Shown: positions 17,171 through 26,428, numbered from the stretch's first letter. The stretch is 64,000 nucleotides of DNA from Marinospirillum sp035271045 (GCF_035271045.1 NZ_DATESC010000024.1:1-64000), one strand, 5' to 3'. Notes: generated by a model from the sequence alone, not told the origin. Translations and numbers: made by a program.

Positions 17171-17875
17171 ATGCTTCAGGTATCAGTTTATCGCTACAAT
17201 CCGGAAACGGACAAAGCACCCTATATGCAAGACTTTGAAATCGACACCAAAGGTAAAGATATAATGGTGTTGGATGTATTGCATCTAGTAAAAGAAAAAG
17301 ATAATGGTATGTCTTATCGCCGTTCTTGCCGCGAAGGTGTGTGTGGTTCAGACGGTGTTAATATGAATGGTAAAAATGGTTTGGCTTGCATTACACCTTT
17401 GTCTGATGTAGTGAAGAATAAAAAGCTAATCATTCGGCCGTTGCCTGGCCTGCCTGTTATTCGTGATCTAGTGGTTGATATGACGCTATTTTATAAGCAG
17501 TATGAGCGTATTAAACCTTTCTTGATTAACGATACGCCAGCACCGGGTATTGAGCGTCTGCAATCACCTGAAGAACGTGAAAAGCTAGATGGTTTGTATG
17601 AATGCATTCTTTGTGCTTGTTGTTCAACAGCCTGCCCATCGTTTTGGTGGAATCCTGATAAGTTTGTTGGCCCATCCGGTCTATTGCAAGCTTACCGTTT
17701 CCTGATTGATAGTCGTGATACGGCAACAAAAGAGCGTTTATCTGGTTTAGATGATCCATTTAGCGTATTCCGCTGCCACGGTATTATGAACTGTGTTGCG
17801 GTTTGTCCTAAAGGTCTAAATCCAACACGCGCTATTGGTAATATTCGCAATATGTTACTAAGTAACGCTACTTAG
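17171..17875 (+). CDS. sdhB: Succinate dehydrogenase iron-sulfur subunit
   Basis: The 234-residue subunit passes electrons from FAD to quinone. The 2Fe-2S ligands lie in SCREGVCGSDG. The 4Fe-4S and 3Fe-4S ligands lie in CILCACCSTACPSFWW and CHGIMNCVAVCPKGLNP. All cysteines expected for three clusters are present. GGGAGAG precedes the ATG. It ends the sdh part of the operon; a 255-bp spacer with stem-loops separates it from sucA. Confidence 0.98.
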   Translation: MLQVSVYRYNPETDKAPYMQDFEIDTKGKDIMVLDVLHLVKEKDNGMSYRRSCREGVCGSDGVNMNGKNGLACITPLSDVVKNKKLIIRPLPGLPVIRDLVVDMTLFYKQYERIKPFLINDTPAPGIERLQSPEEREKLDGLYECILCACCSTACPSFWWNPDKFVGPSGLLQAYRFLIDSRDTATKERLSGLDDPFSVFRCHGIMNCVAVCPKGLNPTRAIGNIRNMLLSNAT

Positions 17876-18130
17876 GTCGTATATTGTTAACGCGACTTTA
17901 CTAAGCCGAAAGTCGTGGGTAAAACCCTGTACCTCTACTGTCTGTTTTTTTATAGGTGGGGTACAATACTCAAGACGAAGCCAGTGCAAGTCACTGGCTT
18001 CTGACTAAAATTTAGTAACCATCAGGGGATACGGGTTTTCCCCGTTTGTTCGCAGCGGCCAGGGGACTGAGAAGAAATTGACTCGGTGGTCAAAGCGAAT
18101 GGACTCCCCTTCATGCAGGGTGATAACAGA
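17876..18130 (+). promoter_or_regulatory. Structured sdhB-sucA spacer / candidate sucA leader RNA
   Basis: Several stem-loops lie in this spacer. The strongest is a perfect 10-bp stem at 17977-18001 (GAAGCCAGTG, loop CAAGT, CACTGGCTTC). Others are ACTAAA/TTTAGT at 18004-18016, ACGGG/CCCGT around 18031-18045, and a possible AGGGGA (18061-18066) to TCCCCT (18105-18110) pairing near the ribosome site. No T-run follows the strong stem. TACAAT at about 17962 could be a -10 box. Leader motifs upstream of sucA are known from other bacteria; membership here is unproven. Confidence 0.5.
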
Positions 18131-20965
18131 ATGCAAGAAGGCAGCATGGAGTTAATGTGGAATTCTTCCCATACTTATGGGGGCAACATCCACTATATCG
18201 AAGAGCTCTACGAAGAGTATCTTAACGACCCTAACGCCGTACCGGAGCAATGGCGTGAGTATTTCAATAAGCTCCCCCGTCCGGAAGGCGCATCCGCGCA
18301 GGATCTTCCTTTAGCACCTGTTCGTGATCATTTCTCCCGTTTGGCCCGCCAACGCGTCTCTCGCACTGCCAGCAGCAGCGCCGATAACCTTAGCGATAAA
18401 AAGCAGGTTAAAGTGTTGCAGCTTATCAATGCCTATCGTTTTCGTGGTCATCAACAAGCTAGCTTAGATCCGCTTGGGCTTATGAAACGTAACCCAATAG
18501 CTGATTTAGAGTTAAGTTTTCATCAGTTAAATACCGATGATTTAGATCAAGAATTTCAAACTGGCTCGCTTTTTATTGGTAAAGAGAAAGCAACGCTGCG
18601 TGAAATTCATGAAGCTGTTCAGCAAACTTACTGCAACACCATTGGTGCAGAGTTTATGCACATAGTGGATACAGAAGAAAAACGCTGGTTGCAACAACGT
18701 TTTGAATCTGTGCGCTCTAAGCCTGACTACAGTCCAGAAGTGCGTAAACATTTGCTAGAACGCTTAGTGGCTGCTGAGGGGCTAGAAAATTACTTAGCCT
18801 CTAAATATCCGGGTACTAAGCGTTTTGGTTTAGAAGGTGGTGAGTCTTACATTCCTATGATGGATGAAATTATCCAGCGCTCCGGTTCTTACGGTGTGAA
18901 AGAAGTTGTTATAGGCATGGCGCACCGTGGTCGTTTGAATACATTAGTTAACCTTCTAGGTAAAAGCCCTGCTGACTTATTCGAAGAATTCGCTGGTAAA
19001 ATAGTGGTTAAATCAGGTTCAGGTGATGTTAAGTACCACCAAGGTTTTTCATCTAATGTGATGACCTCTGGTGGTGAAGTTCACCTAGCGATGGCATTTA
19101 ACCCTTCTCACTTAGAAATTGTTTCACCTGTAGTGGAAGGTTCAGTACGTGCTCGCCAAGACCGTCGTGACGATGCTGAAGGTCAGCTTGTTCTACCTAT
19201 TTCTATTCATGGTGACTCGGCTTTTTCTGGTCAGGGTGTGGTGATGGAGACGTTCCAAATGTCTCAAACCCGTGCTTATAAGACCGGCGGTACAATTCAT
19301 ATCGTTATCAATAATCAGGTTGGTTTCACTACGGCTAAACCTGAAGATACACGCTCATCTGAATACTGTACTGACGTAGCAAAGATGATTTCTGCGCCTA
19401 TTTTTCACGTTAATGGTGATGATCCAGAAGCAGTACTTCACGTTACGCAAGTGGCTGTTGATTACCGTATGCAGTTTAAACGCGATGTAGTTATCAACCT
19501 AGTTTGTTACCGTCGTCGTGGTCACAATGAAGCGGATGAGCCATCCGGTACTCAGCCATTGATGTACCAGAAAATTGCTAAACATCCAACGACACGTACG
19601 CTTTACGGTGAAAAACTTGTTCAAGCGGGTTTAATTTCTGCAGAACAAAATAAGCAGTTAAGTGATGTTTACCGCGATGCACTCGATAATGGTCAGCACG
19701 TTGCTAATTCATTAGTGTTAGAACCTAACAAGGCGTTATTTGTTGATTGGACACCTTACTTAGGGCATGAATGGACTGCTGAGTATGACACCAGCGTAGA
19801 AATGAAAAAGCTACAAGAGCTTGCCGGTAAAATGTGCGAAGTTCCTGAAGATTTTCAGATGCAGCGTCAAGTCTCTAAAATCTACGAAGACCGTCGCAAA
19901 ATGCAAGCCGGTGCTATGGCAATTAACTGGGGTTTTGCTGAAGTATTAGCCTATGCAACCTTGGTTGATGCTGAACTGCCCATTCGTATTACGGGTCAAG
20001 ATGTCGGTCGTGGTACTTTCTCACACCGTCACGCTGTATTACACGACTTTAATGATGCCCGTGTTCATGTGCCGCTACAAAACATGAAGCCTAATCAGTC
20101 TAAGTTCATTATCCATGACTCTTTCTTGTCTGAAGAAGCCGTGTTAGCGTTTGAATATGGCTATGCTACAACTAAGCCTGATACTTTAGTGATTTGGGAA
20201 GCGCAATTTGGTGACTTTGCTAACGGTGCTCAAGTGGTTATTGACCAGTTTATTTCTTCTGGTGAAACCAAGTGGGGACGTTTGTGCGGTTTAACCATGT
20301 TACTACCGCATGGCTATGAAGGTCAGGGTCCAGAGCATTCTTCTGCACGCCTAGAGCGTTATTTGCAACTGTGTGCTGAGCATAATATGCAAATTTGTAC
20401 GCCAACGACACCGGCACAAATTTTCCACCTATTACGTCGTCAGGCATTGCGCCCACTGCGTAAGCCTTTGGTGGTAATGTCACCAAAAAGCCTGTTGCGT
20501 CATAAAGATGCCACTTCAACGCTAGAGGATTTAGCTAACGGTCACTTTGAATGCGTGATTGGTGATAAGGGCAACTTAGATGCAAAGCAAGTTAAAAAAG
20601 TGATTCTGTGTGGTGGTAAGGTTTACTACGATCTAGCTGCTAAGCGTGAAGAGCAGGGTATTGAAGATACAGCAATCATTCGTATTGAACAGCTGTATCC
20701 TTTCCCAGAAAAAGACTTAGAAGCAGAAATGGCTAAGTATACTAACCTTGAAAGTGTGGTTTGGTGTCAAGAAGAGCCACAAAACCAAGGTGCGTGGTAC
20801 TCAAGCCAACACCATATGCGTAATGTATTTAACCTTATTAAGCCTGAACTTAATCAGAAGTTTAGCTTTGCTGGTCGCCCTGCTTCTGCAGCACCAGCTT
20901 CAGGTTACGTTAGTGTTCACGTAGAGCAGCAAAACCGCTTAGTTGCTGATGCTTTTGAAGCTTAG
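18131..20965 (+). CDS. sucA: 2-oxoglutarate dehydrogenase E1 component
   Basis: The 944-residue thiamine-diphosphate enzyme decarboxylates 2-oxoglutarate and succinylates the E2 lipoyl group. It starts MQEGSMELMWNSSHTYGGN, the family N-terminus that docks to E2. The frame is open further up to a GTG at 18086, but those residues are unlike the family and GGGTGA precedes 18131. Motifs include GMAHRGRLNTLVN, the ThDP/Mg region NGDDPEAVLHVTQ, CYRRRGHNEADEPSGTQP and GQDVGRGTFSHRHAV. It is followed by sucB after a 95-bp spacer that contains a hairpin. Confidence 0.96.
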   Translation: MQEGSMELMWNSSHTYGGNIHYIEELYEEYLNDPNAVPEQWREYFNKLPRPEGASAQDLPLAPVRDHFSRLARQRVSRTASSSADNLSDKKQVKVLQLINAYRFRGHQQASLDPLGLMKRNPIADLELSFHQLNTDDLDQEFQTGSLFIGKEKATLREIHEAVQQTYCNTIGAEFMHIVDTEEKRWLQQRFESVRSKPDYSPEVRKHLLERLVAAEGLENYLASKYPGTKRFGLEGGESYIPMMDEIIQRSGSYGVKEVVIGMAHRGRLNTLVNLLGKSPADLFEEFAGKIVVKSGSGDVKYHQGFSSNVMTSGGEVHLAMAFNPSHLEIVSPVVEGSVRARQDRRDDAEGQLVLPISIHGDSAFSGQGVVMETFQMSQTRAYKTGGTIHIVINNQVGFTTAKPEDTRSSEYCTDVAKMISAPIFHVNGDDPEAVLHVTQVAVDYRMQFKRDVVINLVCYRRRGHNEADEPSGTQPLMYQKIAKHPTTRTLYGEKLVQAGLISAEQNKQLSDVYRDALDNGQHVANSLVLEPNKALFVDWTPYLGHEWTAEYDTSVEMKKLQELAGKMCEVPEDFQMQRQVSKIYEDRRKMQAGAMAINWGFAEVLAYATLVDAELPIRITGQDVGRGTFSHRHAVLHDFNDARVHVPLQNMKPNQSKFIIHDSFLSEEAVLAFEYGYATTKPDTLVIWEAQFGDFANGAQVVIDQFISSGETKWGRLCGLTMLLPHGYEGQGPEHSSARLERYLQLCAEHNMQICTPTTPAQIFHLLRRQALRPLRKPLVVMSPKSLLRHKDATSTLEDLANGHFECVIGDKGNLDAKQVKKVILCGGKVYYDLAAKREEQGIEDTAIIRIEQLYPFPEKDLEAEMAKYTNLESVVWCQEEPQNQGAWYSSQHHMRNVFNLIKPELNQKFSFAGRPASAAPASGYVSVHVEQQNRLVADAFEA

Positions 20966-21009
20966 ACTTAAAAATAGGCTTTAAAAATCAGCAGCAAATA
21001 AACTTCAGC

Positions 21010-21033
21010 TTCCGAGCCTATAAAGGCTCGGAA
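21010..21033 (+). promoter_or_regulatory. Intercistronic stem-loop between sucA and sucB
   Basis: TTCCGAGCC-TATAAA-GGCTCGGAA is a perfect 9-bp stem with a 6-base loop and no T-run. It lies 27 bp before sucB. It could protect mRNA ends, block RNases, or tune E1:E2 expression. Confidence 0.7.
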
Positions 21034-21060
21034 TACAAGAATAAGTAGGATAGGCATAAC

Positions 21061-22254
21061 ATGGCTATTGAAATTAAAGCTCCAACTTTCCCTGAGTCAG
21101 TGGCTGAGGGCAGCGTAGCAACTTGGCACAAGCAGCCAGGCGAAGCGGTAACACGCGACGAAATCATTGTTGATATCGAAACCGATAAAGTAGTTTTAGA
21201 AGTGCCAGCCCCTGCGGATGGTGTGTTAGAAGAGATTTTAGTAGAAGAGGGTGGCATTGTTGTTTCTGAACAGCTACTGGCGCGGATTAAAGAAGGCGCT
21301 GTTGCAGCACCTGTAGTTAAAGCTGAGAAAGCACCAGCTTTAACAGAAGAAGCCGAAGTAGTTGGTGATGTACGTGTAGCACCTGCTGCGCGTAAGCTTG
21401 CTGCTGAAAAAGGTTTAAACCTAACTAGTGTTAAAGGCACTGGTAAAGGCGGTTTAATCACTAAAGAAGACGTTATGAATGCTGGCTCAGCGCCAGTTGC
21501 TAAAGCGCCGGTTGCTAAAGCACCTATTCAAGTGAATGTTGCACCCGGTGAGCGCATTGAAAAGCGTGTTCCTATGAGCCGTATGCGTCAAACCATTGCT
21601 AAGCGTTTGGTTCATGCACAGCAAACAGCCGCCATGTTAACAACTTACAACGAAGTTGACATGAAGCCGATCATGGAATTACGTAAACAGTACAAAGATT
21701 TGTTTGAAAAGCGCCATGACGGTGTACGTTTAGGCTTTATGTCGTTTTTTGTTAAAGCAGCAACCGAAGCACTAAAACGCTTCCCAGATGTTAACGCTTC
21801 CATTGATGGTACTGATATTGTTTATCATGGCTACCAAGACATTGGCGTAGCTGTTTCTACACCACGCGGCTTGATGGTACCAGTATTACGTGATTGCGAT
21901 ACGATGAACTTGGCTAATATTGAAGGCGCTATTGCTGATTTAGGTGCGCGTGGCCGTGATGGTAAAATTGGTATTGAAGATTTACAAGGTGGTACTTTCA
22001 CGATTACTAACGGTGGCGTATTTGGTTCGTTAATGTCTACACCTATCATTAACCCACCACAAACGGCTATTTTGGGTATGCATAAAATCCAAGATCGTCC
22101 AATGGCTGTTAACGGTCAGGTGGTTATTCGCCCAATGATGTACCTTGCGCTTTCTTATGACCACCGCATGATTGATGGTAAAGATGCTGTACAATTCCTT
22201 GTGACTATTAAAGAACTCTTGGAAGATCCAGCGCGTATTTTGCTGGATGTATAA
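21061..22254 (+). CDS. sucB: Dihydrolipoamide succinyltransferase (E2 of 2-oxoglutarate dehydrogenase)
   Basis: The 397-residue core subunit transfers the succinyl group to CoA. Residues 1-75 are a lipoyl domain with the lipoylated Lys43 in ETDKVVLEVPAP. A peripheral-subunit-binding domain follows at about 105-145 (VAPAARKLAAEKGLNLTSV). An Ala/Pro/Lys linker leads to the catalytic domain, with His368 and Asp372 in SYDHRMIDGKDAV near the end. GVFGSLMSTPIINPPQ is also typical. There is a single lipoyl domain, as usual for SucB. Confidence 0.97.
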   Translation: MAIEIKAPTFPESVAEGSVATWHKQPGEAVTRDEIIVDIETDKVVLEVPAPADGVLEEILVEEGGIVVSEQLLARIKEGAVAAPVVKAEKAPALTEEAEVVGDVRVAPAARKLAAEKGLNLTSVKGTGKGGLITKEDVMNAGSAPVAKAPVAKAPIQVNVAPGERIEKRVPMSRMRQTIAKRLVHAQQTAAMLTTYNEVDMKPIMELRKQYKDLFEKRHDGVRLGFMSFFVKAATEALKRFPDVNASIDGTDIVYHGYQDIGVAVSTPRGLMVPVLRDCDTMNLANIEGAIADLGARGRDGKIGIEDLQGGTFTITNGGVFGSLMSTPIINPPQTAILGMHKIQDRPMAVNGQVVIRPMMYLALSYDHRMIDGKDAVQFLVTIKELLEDPARILLDV

Positions 22255-22302
22255 AGTCTGAAAGTGTATAAATCCTGCTACTCTGAAACAGGAACAGAAA
22301 TT

Positions 22303-23739
22303 ATGTCTGATAAATTTGATGTTGTAGTAATTGGTGCTGGTCCTGGTGGTTATGTTGCTGCTATTCGTGCTGCACAGCTAGGCCTAAAAACCGCTTGTAT
22401 TGAAAAGTGGATTAATAAAGACGGTAAAGATGTCTTAGGTGGCACTTGCTTAAACGTGGGCTGTATTCCTTCTAAAGCATTGCTAGAAGCGTCACATAAG
22501 TTCCACGAAGCCACGCATGATTTTGATACTTTTGGTATTCAAGCGACTGACGTTAAAATGAACGTCCAAAAAATGATTGATCGTAAAGATAAAATCATTG
22601 GTCAGCTAACCGGTGGTATTGAAGGTTTATTCACGGCCAATGGCGTTAAGCGCTTTATTGGTACGGGTAAATTATTAGCCGGTAAAAAAGTTGAAATAAC
22701 CGCTCACGATGGTAGTACTCAAATTTTAGAAGCGGGCAATGTGATTATTGCTTCAGGTTCTGTGCCAGTCGAAATTCCGCCCGCACCTTTAACCGAAGGT
22801 TTAATCGTTGATTCAACAGGCGCATTAGAATTCACTGAAACGCCTAAGCGTTTAGGCGTTATTGGTGGCGGTGTTATTGGTTTAGAACTCGGTTCTGTTT
22901 GGAGTCGCCTAGGTTCTGAAGTGACCGTCTTTGAAGCTATGGATACGTTTTTAGCTTCATTAGACCAGCAGATCGCTAAAGATGTGAAGAAATCACTGAC
23001 TAAGCAAGGTTTGCAAATTGAGTTAGGTGCGCGTGTAACGGGTACTACAATCAATGATCAAGAGGTTGAAGTAACCTTTACTGATGCCAAAGGTGAGCAC
23101 AGCAAAGTGTTCGATAAACTAATCGTTTGTGTGGGTCGTAAACCTTTCACACAAGGCGTATTAGCCGATGATTCTGGTGTTAGCTTAGATGAACGTGGCT
23201 TTATTTTTGTTGATGACAATTGCCGCACTTCAGCACCGGGCGTTTATGCCATTGGTGATGTTGTACGTGGTGCTATGTTGGCGCATAAAGCATCTGAAGA
23301 AGGTGTTGCCGTTGCCGATTTAATCGCTGGTCATAAAGCAGAAGTAAACTACGATGCAATTCCTAGTGTGATCTATACTTTCCCAGAAGTGGCTGCTGTT
23401 GGTAAAACGGAAGAAGAACTTAAAGCATCGAATGTTCCTTATAAAACAGGTGTTTTTCCTTTCGCGGCGGCTGGTCGTGCTATGACTAACAATTGCACTG
23501 AAGGCATGGTTAAAATTTTGGCACACGCTGAAACGGATCGTGTTTTAGGTATGCATATTTTTGGGCAAAATGCCGGTGAATTAATTCATACAGGTGTTAT
23601 AGCCCTTGAATTCGCTTCTTCAGCGGAAGATCTGGCGCTGATGTGCTTTGCACACCCAACGCTTTCTGAAGCCGTACATGAAGCAGCGCTGGCTGTGGAT
23701 GGTCATGCTATTCATATGCCTAATCGTAAGAAACGCTGA
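22303..23739 (+). CDS. lpd: Dihydrolipoyl dehydrogenase (E3)
   Basis: The 478-residue flavoprotein reoxidises the dihydrolipoyl group with NAD+. FAD motif VVVIGAGPGGYVAAIRAAQLG, redox disulfide GGTCLNVGCIPSKALL, NAD motif GVIGGGVIGLELGSVW and the C-terminal HAHPTLSE-like segment (CFAHPTLSEAVHEAAL) with the catalytic His-Glu pair are all visible. The start ATG at 22303 has AGGAACAG upstream. A longer frame from GTG at 22264 adds residues absent in the family. It may also serve pyruvate dehydrogenase or glycine cleavage, since no second copy is in the window. Confidence 0.96.
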   Translation: MSDKFDVVVIGAGPGGYVAAIRAAQLGLKTACIEKWINKDGKDVLGGTCLNVGCIPSKALLEASHKFHEATHDFDTFGIQATDVKMNVQKMIDRKDKIIGQLTGGIEGLFTANGVKRFIGTGKLLAGKKVEITAHDGSTQILEAGNVIIASGSVPVEIPPAPLTEGLIVDSTGALEFTETPKRLGVIGGGVIGLELGSVWSRLGSEVTVFEAMDTFLASLDQQIAKDVKKSLTKQGLQIELGARVTGTTINDQEVEVTFTDAKGEHSKVFDKLIVCVGRKPFTQGVLADDSGVSLDERGFIFVDDNCRTSAPGVYAIGDVVRGAMLAHKASEEGVAVADLIAGHKAEVNYDAIPSVIYTFPEVAAVGKTEEELKASNVPYKTGVFPFAAAGRAMTNNCTEGMVKILAHAETDRVLGMHIFGQNAGELIHTGVIALEFASSAEDLALMCFAHPTLSEAVHEAALAVDGHAIHMPNRKKR

Positions 23740-23786
23740 TTTTCAGCAAAAAGCTTTAAGTTTTGTGCATTAGTTTAGAAAGGTTT

Positions 23787-23866
23787 GTGAGTTGATCTAA
23801 TAAATAACTCACGGGGGATACATCCAGCTAAAGGTTGGTATTAACTGGCTTTTGGTTGGGTGTATC
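23787..23866 (+). promoter_or_regulatory. Two stem-loops upstream of sucC / candidate sucC leader RNA
   Basis: Hairpin A (23787-23812) pairs GTGAGTT with AACTCAC around a 12-base loop. Hairpin B (23817-23866) pairs GATACATCCAGCTAAAG with CTTTTGGTTGGGTGTATC, about 17 pairs including three G-U wobbles, around a 15-base loop. The wobbles suggest selection at the RNA level. No T-run follows. sucC begins 38 bases later, behind a weak ribosome site. Confidence 0.55.
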
Positions 23867-23904
23867 AAGATCGCAAGTAACAAATATAAAATGGCATTGA
23901 AAAT

Positions 23905-25071
23905 ATGAACCTGCACGAATATCAGGGTAAAAAACTGTTTGCTGACTACGGTCTGCCAGTTTCTATCGGTTATGCTGTCGATACTCCAGCAGAAGCCATT
24001 GAAGCTTGTAAAAAAGTTGGTGGCGATAAGTGGGTCGTTAAGGCTCAAGTTCATGCTGGTGGTCGTGGTAAGGCTGGTGGCGTAAAGCTCATTAAATCTG
24101 TTGAAGAAGCAGGTGCATTTGCTGAGCAATGGCTAGGTAAAAACCTAGTAACCTACCAGACTGACAAAAATGGTCAGCCGGTTAGCAAAATTCTAGTTGA
24201 GAGCTGTACCGATATCGCTAATGAGCTTTATTTAGGTGCTGTTCTTGACCGTGCAACACGTCGCGTGGTTTTCATGGCCTCGACTGAAGGCGGTGTGGAA
24301 ATCGAAAAAGTTGCTGAAGAAACGCCAGAAAAAATTCTGAAGGCAATCATTGATCCTTTAGTGGGCGCTCAGCCTTACCAAGCGCGTGAATTAGGTTTTC
24401 AATTGGGCTTAAATGCCGAACAAATTAAGCAATTCACTAAGATATTCTTAGGTTTGTCTAAATTGTTCACTGACAAAGACTTAGCCTTGCTAGAAATTAA
24501 CCCGCTAGTTATTACTACCGAAGGCAACCTACACTGCCTAGATGCTAAAATTGTTCTTGATGGCAACGCCTTGTATCGTCATAAAGATTTACAAGAAATG
24601 CGTGATCCTAGTCAAGAAGACGAGCGCGAAGCAACGGCTGCTAAGTGGGAACTTAACTATGTCGCACTTGATGGCAACATCGGCTGCATGGTAAATGGTG
24701 CTGGCTTGGCAATGGGTACTATGGATATCGTTAATATCCACGGTGGCGAGCCTGCTAACTTCCTAGATGTTGGCGGTGGTGCTACTAAAGAACGCGTTGC
24801 TGAAGCATTTAAAATTATTTTATCTGACAGTAATGTAAAAGCAGTATTAGTTAATATTTTCGGTGGTATCGTGCGTTGCGATATGATTGCTGAAGGTATT
24901 ATTGGTGCTGTTGAACAGGTTGGCGTTAAAGTACCTGTGGTTGTCCGCCTTGAAGGTAACAACGCAGAACTGGGTTCTAAAAAATTGGCTGAAAGCGGTC
25001 TAAACATCATTGCGGCCACTAGCCTAACGGATGCAGCTCAGCAAGTTGTTAAAGCGGCGGGAGGCAAATAA
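23905..25071 (+). CDS. sucC: Succinyl-CoA ligase (ADP-forming) subunit beta
   Basis: The 388-residue ATP-grasp subunit binds nucleotide and succinate in the reversible step succinyl-CoA to succinate, with ATP formed. It begins MNLHEYQGKKLFADYGLPVS, as all SucC do. VHAGGRGKAGGVKL, LLEINPLV and GGGATKERVAEAF are present, as is NIFGGIVRCDMIAEGI. It overlaps sucD by one base (TAATG), so the two subunits are probably translationally coupled. The ribosome site is weak and an unusual stem-loop leader precedes it. Confidence 0.98.
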   Translation: MNLHEYQGKKLFADYGLPVSIGYAVDTPAEAIEACKKVGGDKWVVKAQVHAGGRGKAGGVKLIKSVEEAGAFAEQWLGKNLVTYQTDKNGQPVSKILVESCTDIANELYLGAVLDRATRRVVFMASTEGGVEIEKVAEETPEKILKAIIDPLVGAQPYQARELGFQLGLNAEQIKQFTKIFLGLSKLFTDKDLALLEINPLVITTEGNLHCLDAKIVLDGNALYRHKDLQEMRDPSQEDEREATAAKWELNYVALDGNIGCMVNGAGLAMGTMDIVNIHGGEPANFLDVGGGATKERVAEAFKIILSDSNVKAVLVNIFGGIVRCDMIAEGIIGAVEQVGVKVPVVVRLEGNNAELGSKKLAESGLNIIAATSLTDAAQQVVKAAGGK

Positions 25072-25943
25072 TGAGCGTATTAATTAATAAAGATACCAAA
25101 GTAATCTGTCAGGGTTTCACTGGCGGTCAGGGTACATTCCATTCTGAACAAGCCATTGCTTATGGTACAAAAATGGTGGGTGGTGTTACTCCAGGTAAAG
25201 GTGGTACGACTCACCTAGGTTTGCCTGTTTTTAACACTGTTAAAGATGCCGTTGAAGCAACAGGTGCTGAAGCTTCTGTTATCTACGTTCCGGCGCCTTT
25301 TTGTAAAGACTCTATCTTAGAAGCGGCTAACGCTGGTATTAAGCTAATCGTTGCCATTACTGAAGGCATTCCTACTTTGGATATGCTGGAATGTAAAGTG
25401 AAGTGTGATGAGCTAGGTGTTGTTTTAATCGGGCCTAATTGTCCAGGTGTTATCACACCTGGCGAGTGCAAGATCGGTATTATGCCTGCTCAAATTCACC
25501 TGCCAGGTAAAGTAGGTATCGTATCGCGTTCAGGTACTTTGACTTATGAAGCCGTTAAGCAGACGACCGACTACGGTTTTGGTCAGTCGACTTGTGTTGG
25601 TATTGGTGGTGACCCTATTCCAGGTTCTAGCTTTATCGATATTCTAAAGCTATTCCAAGAAGATCCTAAAACTGAAGCGATTGTCATGATCGGTGAAATT
25701 GGTGGTTCTGCTGAAGAAGAAGCGGCGGCTTACATTAAAGCTAACGTAACTAAGCCGGTTGTTTCTTACATTGCTGGTGTGACTGCACCTGCTGGTAAGC
25801 GTATGGGTCATGCTGGTGCCATTATTTCTGGTGGTAAAGGCACAGCAGACGAAAAGTTTGCTGCATTAGAAGACGCGGGTGTTAAAACTGTGCGTTCTTT
25901 AGCTGATATTGGTAGCGCACTAAAAGAAATTACCGGCTGGTAA
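25071..25943 (+). CDS. sucD: Succinyl-CoA ligase subunit alpha
   Basis: The 290-residue subunit binds CoA and carries the phosphohistidine intermediate. The CoA-binding start is KVICQGFTGGQGTFHSEQAI. GPNCPGVITPGECKIGIMP and the active His247 in MGHAGAIISGGKGTAD match the family. The start overlaps the sucC stop. It is the last gene of the operon; a strong terminator follows 28 bp downstream. Confidence 0.98.
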   Translation: MSVLINKDTKVICQGFTGGQGTFHSEQAIAYGTKMVGGVTPGKGGTTHLGLPVFNTVKDAVEATGAEASVIYVPAPFCKDSILEAANAGIKLIVAITEGIPTLDMLECKVKCDELGVVLIGPNCPGVITPGECKIGIMPAQIHLPGKVGIVSRSGTLTYEAVKQTTDYGFGQSTCVGIGGDPIPGSSFIDILKLFQEDPKTEAIVMIGEIGGSAEEEAAAYIKANVTKPVVSYIAGVTAPAGKRMGHAGAIISGGKGTADEKFAALEDAGVKTVRSLADIGSALKEITGW

Positions 25944-25971
25944 GTTTTAGCTAAATTTTTTCTAGTAAAGC

Positions 25972-26006
25972 AAACCGCCTACTTTAAAAAAGTAGGCGGT
26001 TTTTTG
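25972..26006 (+). terminator. Rho-independent terminator of the sdh-suc operon
   Basis: ACCGCCTACTT-TAAAA-AAGTAGGCGGT is a perfect 11-bp stem followed by a T-run. It may also work weakly for the convergent DUF2798 gene. Confidence 0.92.
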
Positions 26007-26035
26007 CTTTTTATGGCTAGTTGTTTGCGATTAAA

Positions 26036-26290
26036 TCATGGGTTCTCTTTTTTCATAGGCTCAGGATTTTTAATTAAACGTGCTGCAAAGGCTTGCAAGC
26101 GAGGCGCTCCAATTAAAATAAGTACAAAAGCGATGGGCCAAGCAATGTAAAAAGAGTGTAGCCAACGCCAAAAAAAACCACTATCAAAACCAGTGTTCAC
26201 TAAGGTGATTACACAAGTCATTATCGTAACCATGTAAACCGACATAATGGTTGTGAACACATAGCGAGCATAGCGTGCAGGAACAAGCAT
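26036..26290 (-). CDS. DUF2798 family small membrane protein
   Basis: The 84-residue protein has two hydrophobic helices (FTTIMSVYMVTIMTCVITLV and AWPIAFVLILIGAPRL) joined by a GFDSGFFWRWLHSFYI loop, the pattern of DUF2798. It is predicted to sit in the inner membrane. Family function is unknown. It is convergent with sucD and transcribed alone. The size fits the family. Confidence 0.75.
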   Translation of the reverse strand: MLVPARYARYVFTTIMSVYMVTIMTCVITLVNTGFDSGFFWRWLHSFYIAWPIAFVLILIGAPRLQAFAARLIKNPEPMKKENP

Positions 26291-26428
26291 TGTTATCTCC
26301 GTGGTTATTTTAGCATCTGCTTATTTTAACGAATTAGTTTTAGACTTGTACAATACTTTTCCTTTATTTAATCAATAGCTATCTTTGTCGAGTAAATAGC
26401 TTAATAGGCAGGTTTTATAAATGCTAGC

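Noticed and set aside
18086..18130. Upstream GTG start of sucA
   Set aside because: The added 15 residues are unlike the family N-terminus; ATG 18131 gives the conserved MQE...MWNSSH start with a ribosome site.
21018..21461. A 147-codon minus-strand ORF over the start of sucB
   Set aside because: Low-complexity Ser/Thr/Ala-rich shadow of the lipoyl domain and linker codons, and it runs across the intercistronic hairpin.
24657..25019. A 120-codon minus-strand ORF inside sucC
   Set aside because: Antisense reading frame caused by codon bias in sucC; it has a composition rich in Pro, Ser and Thr and no motif.
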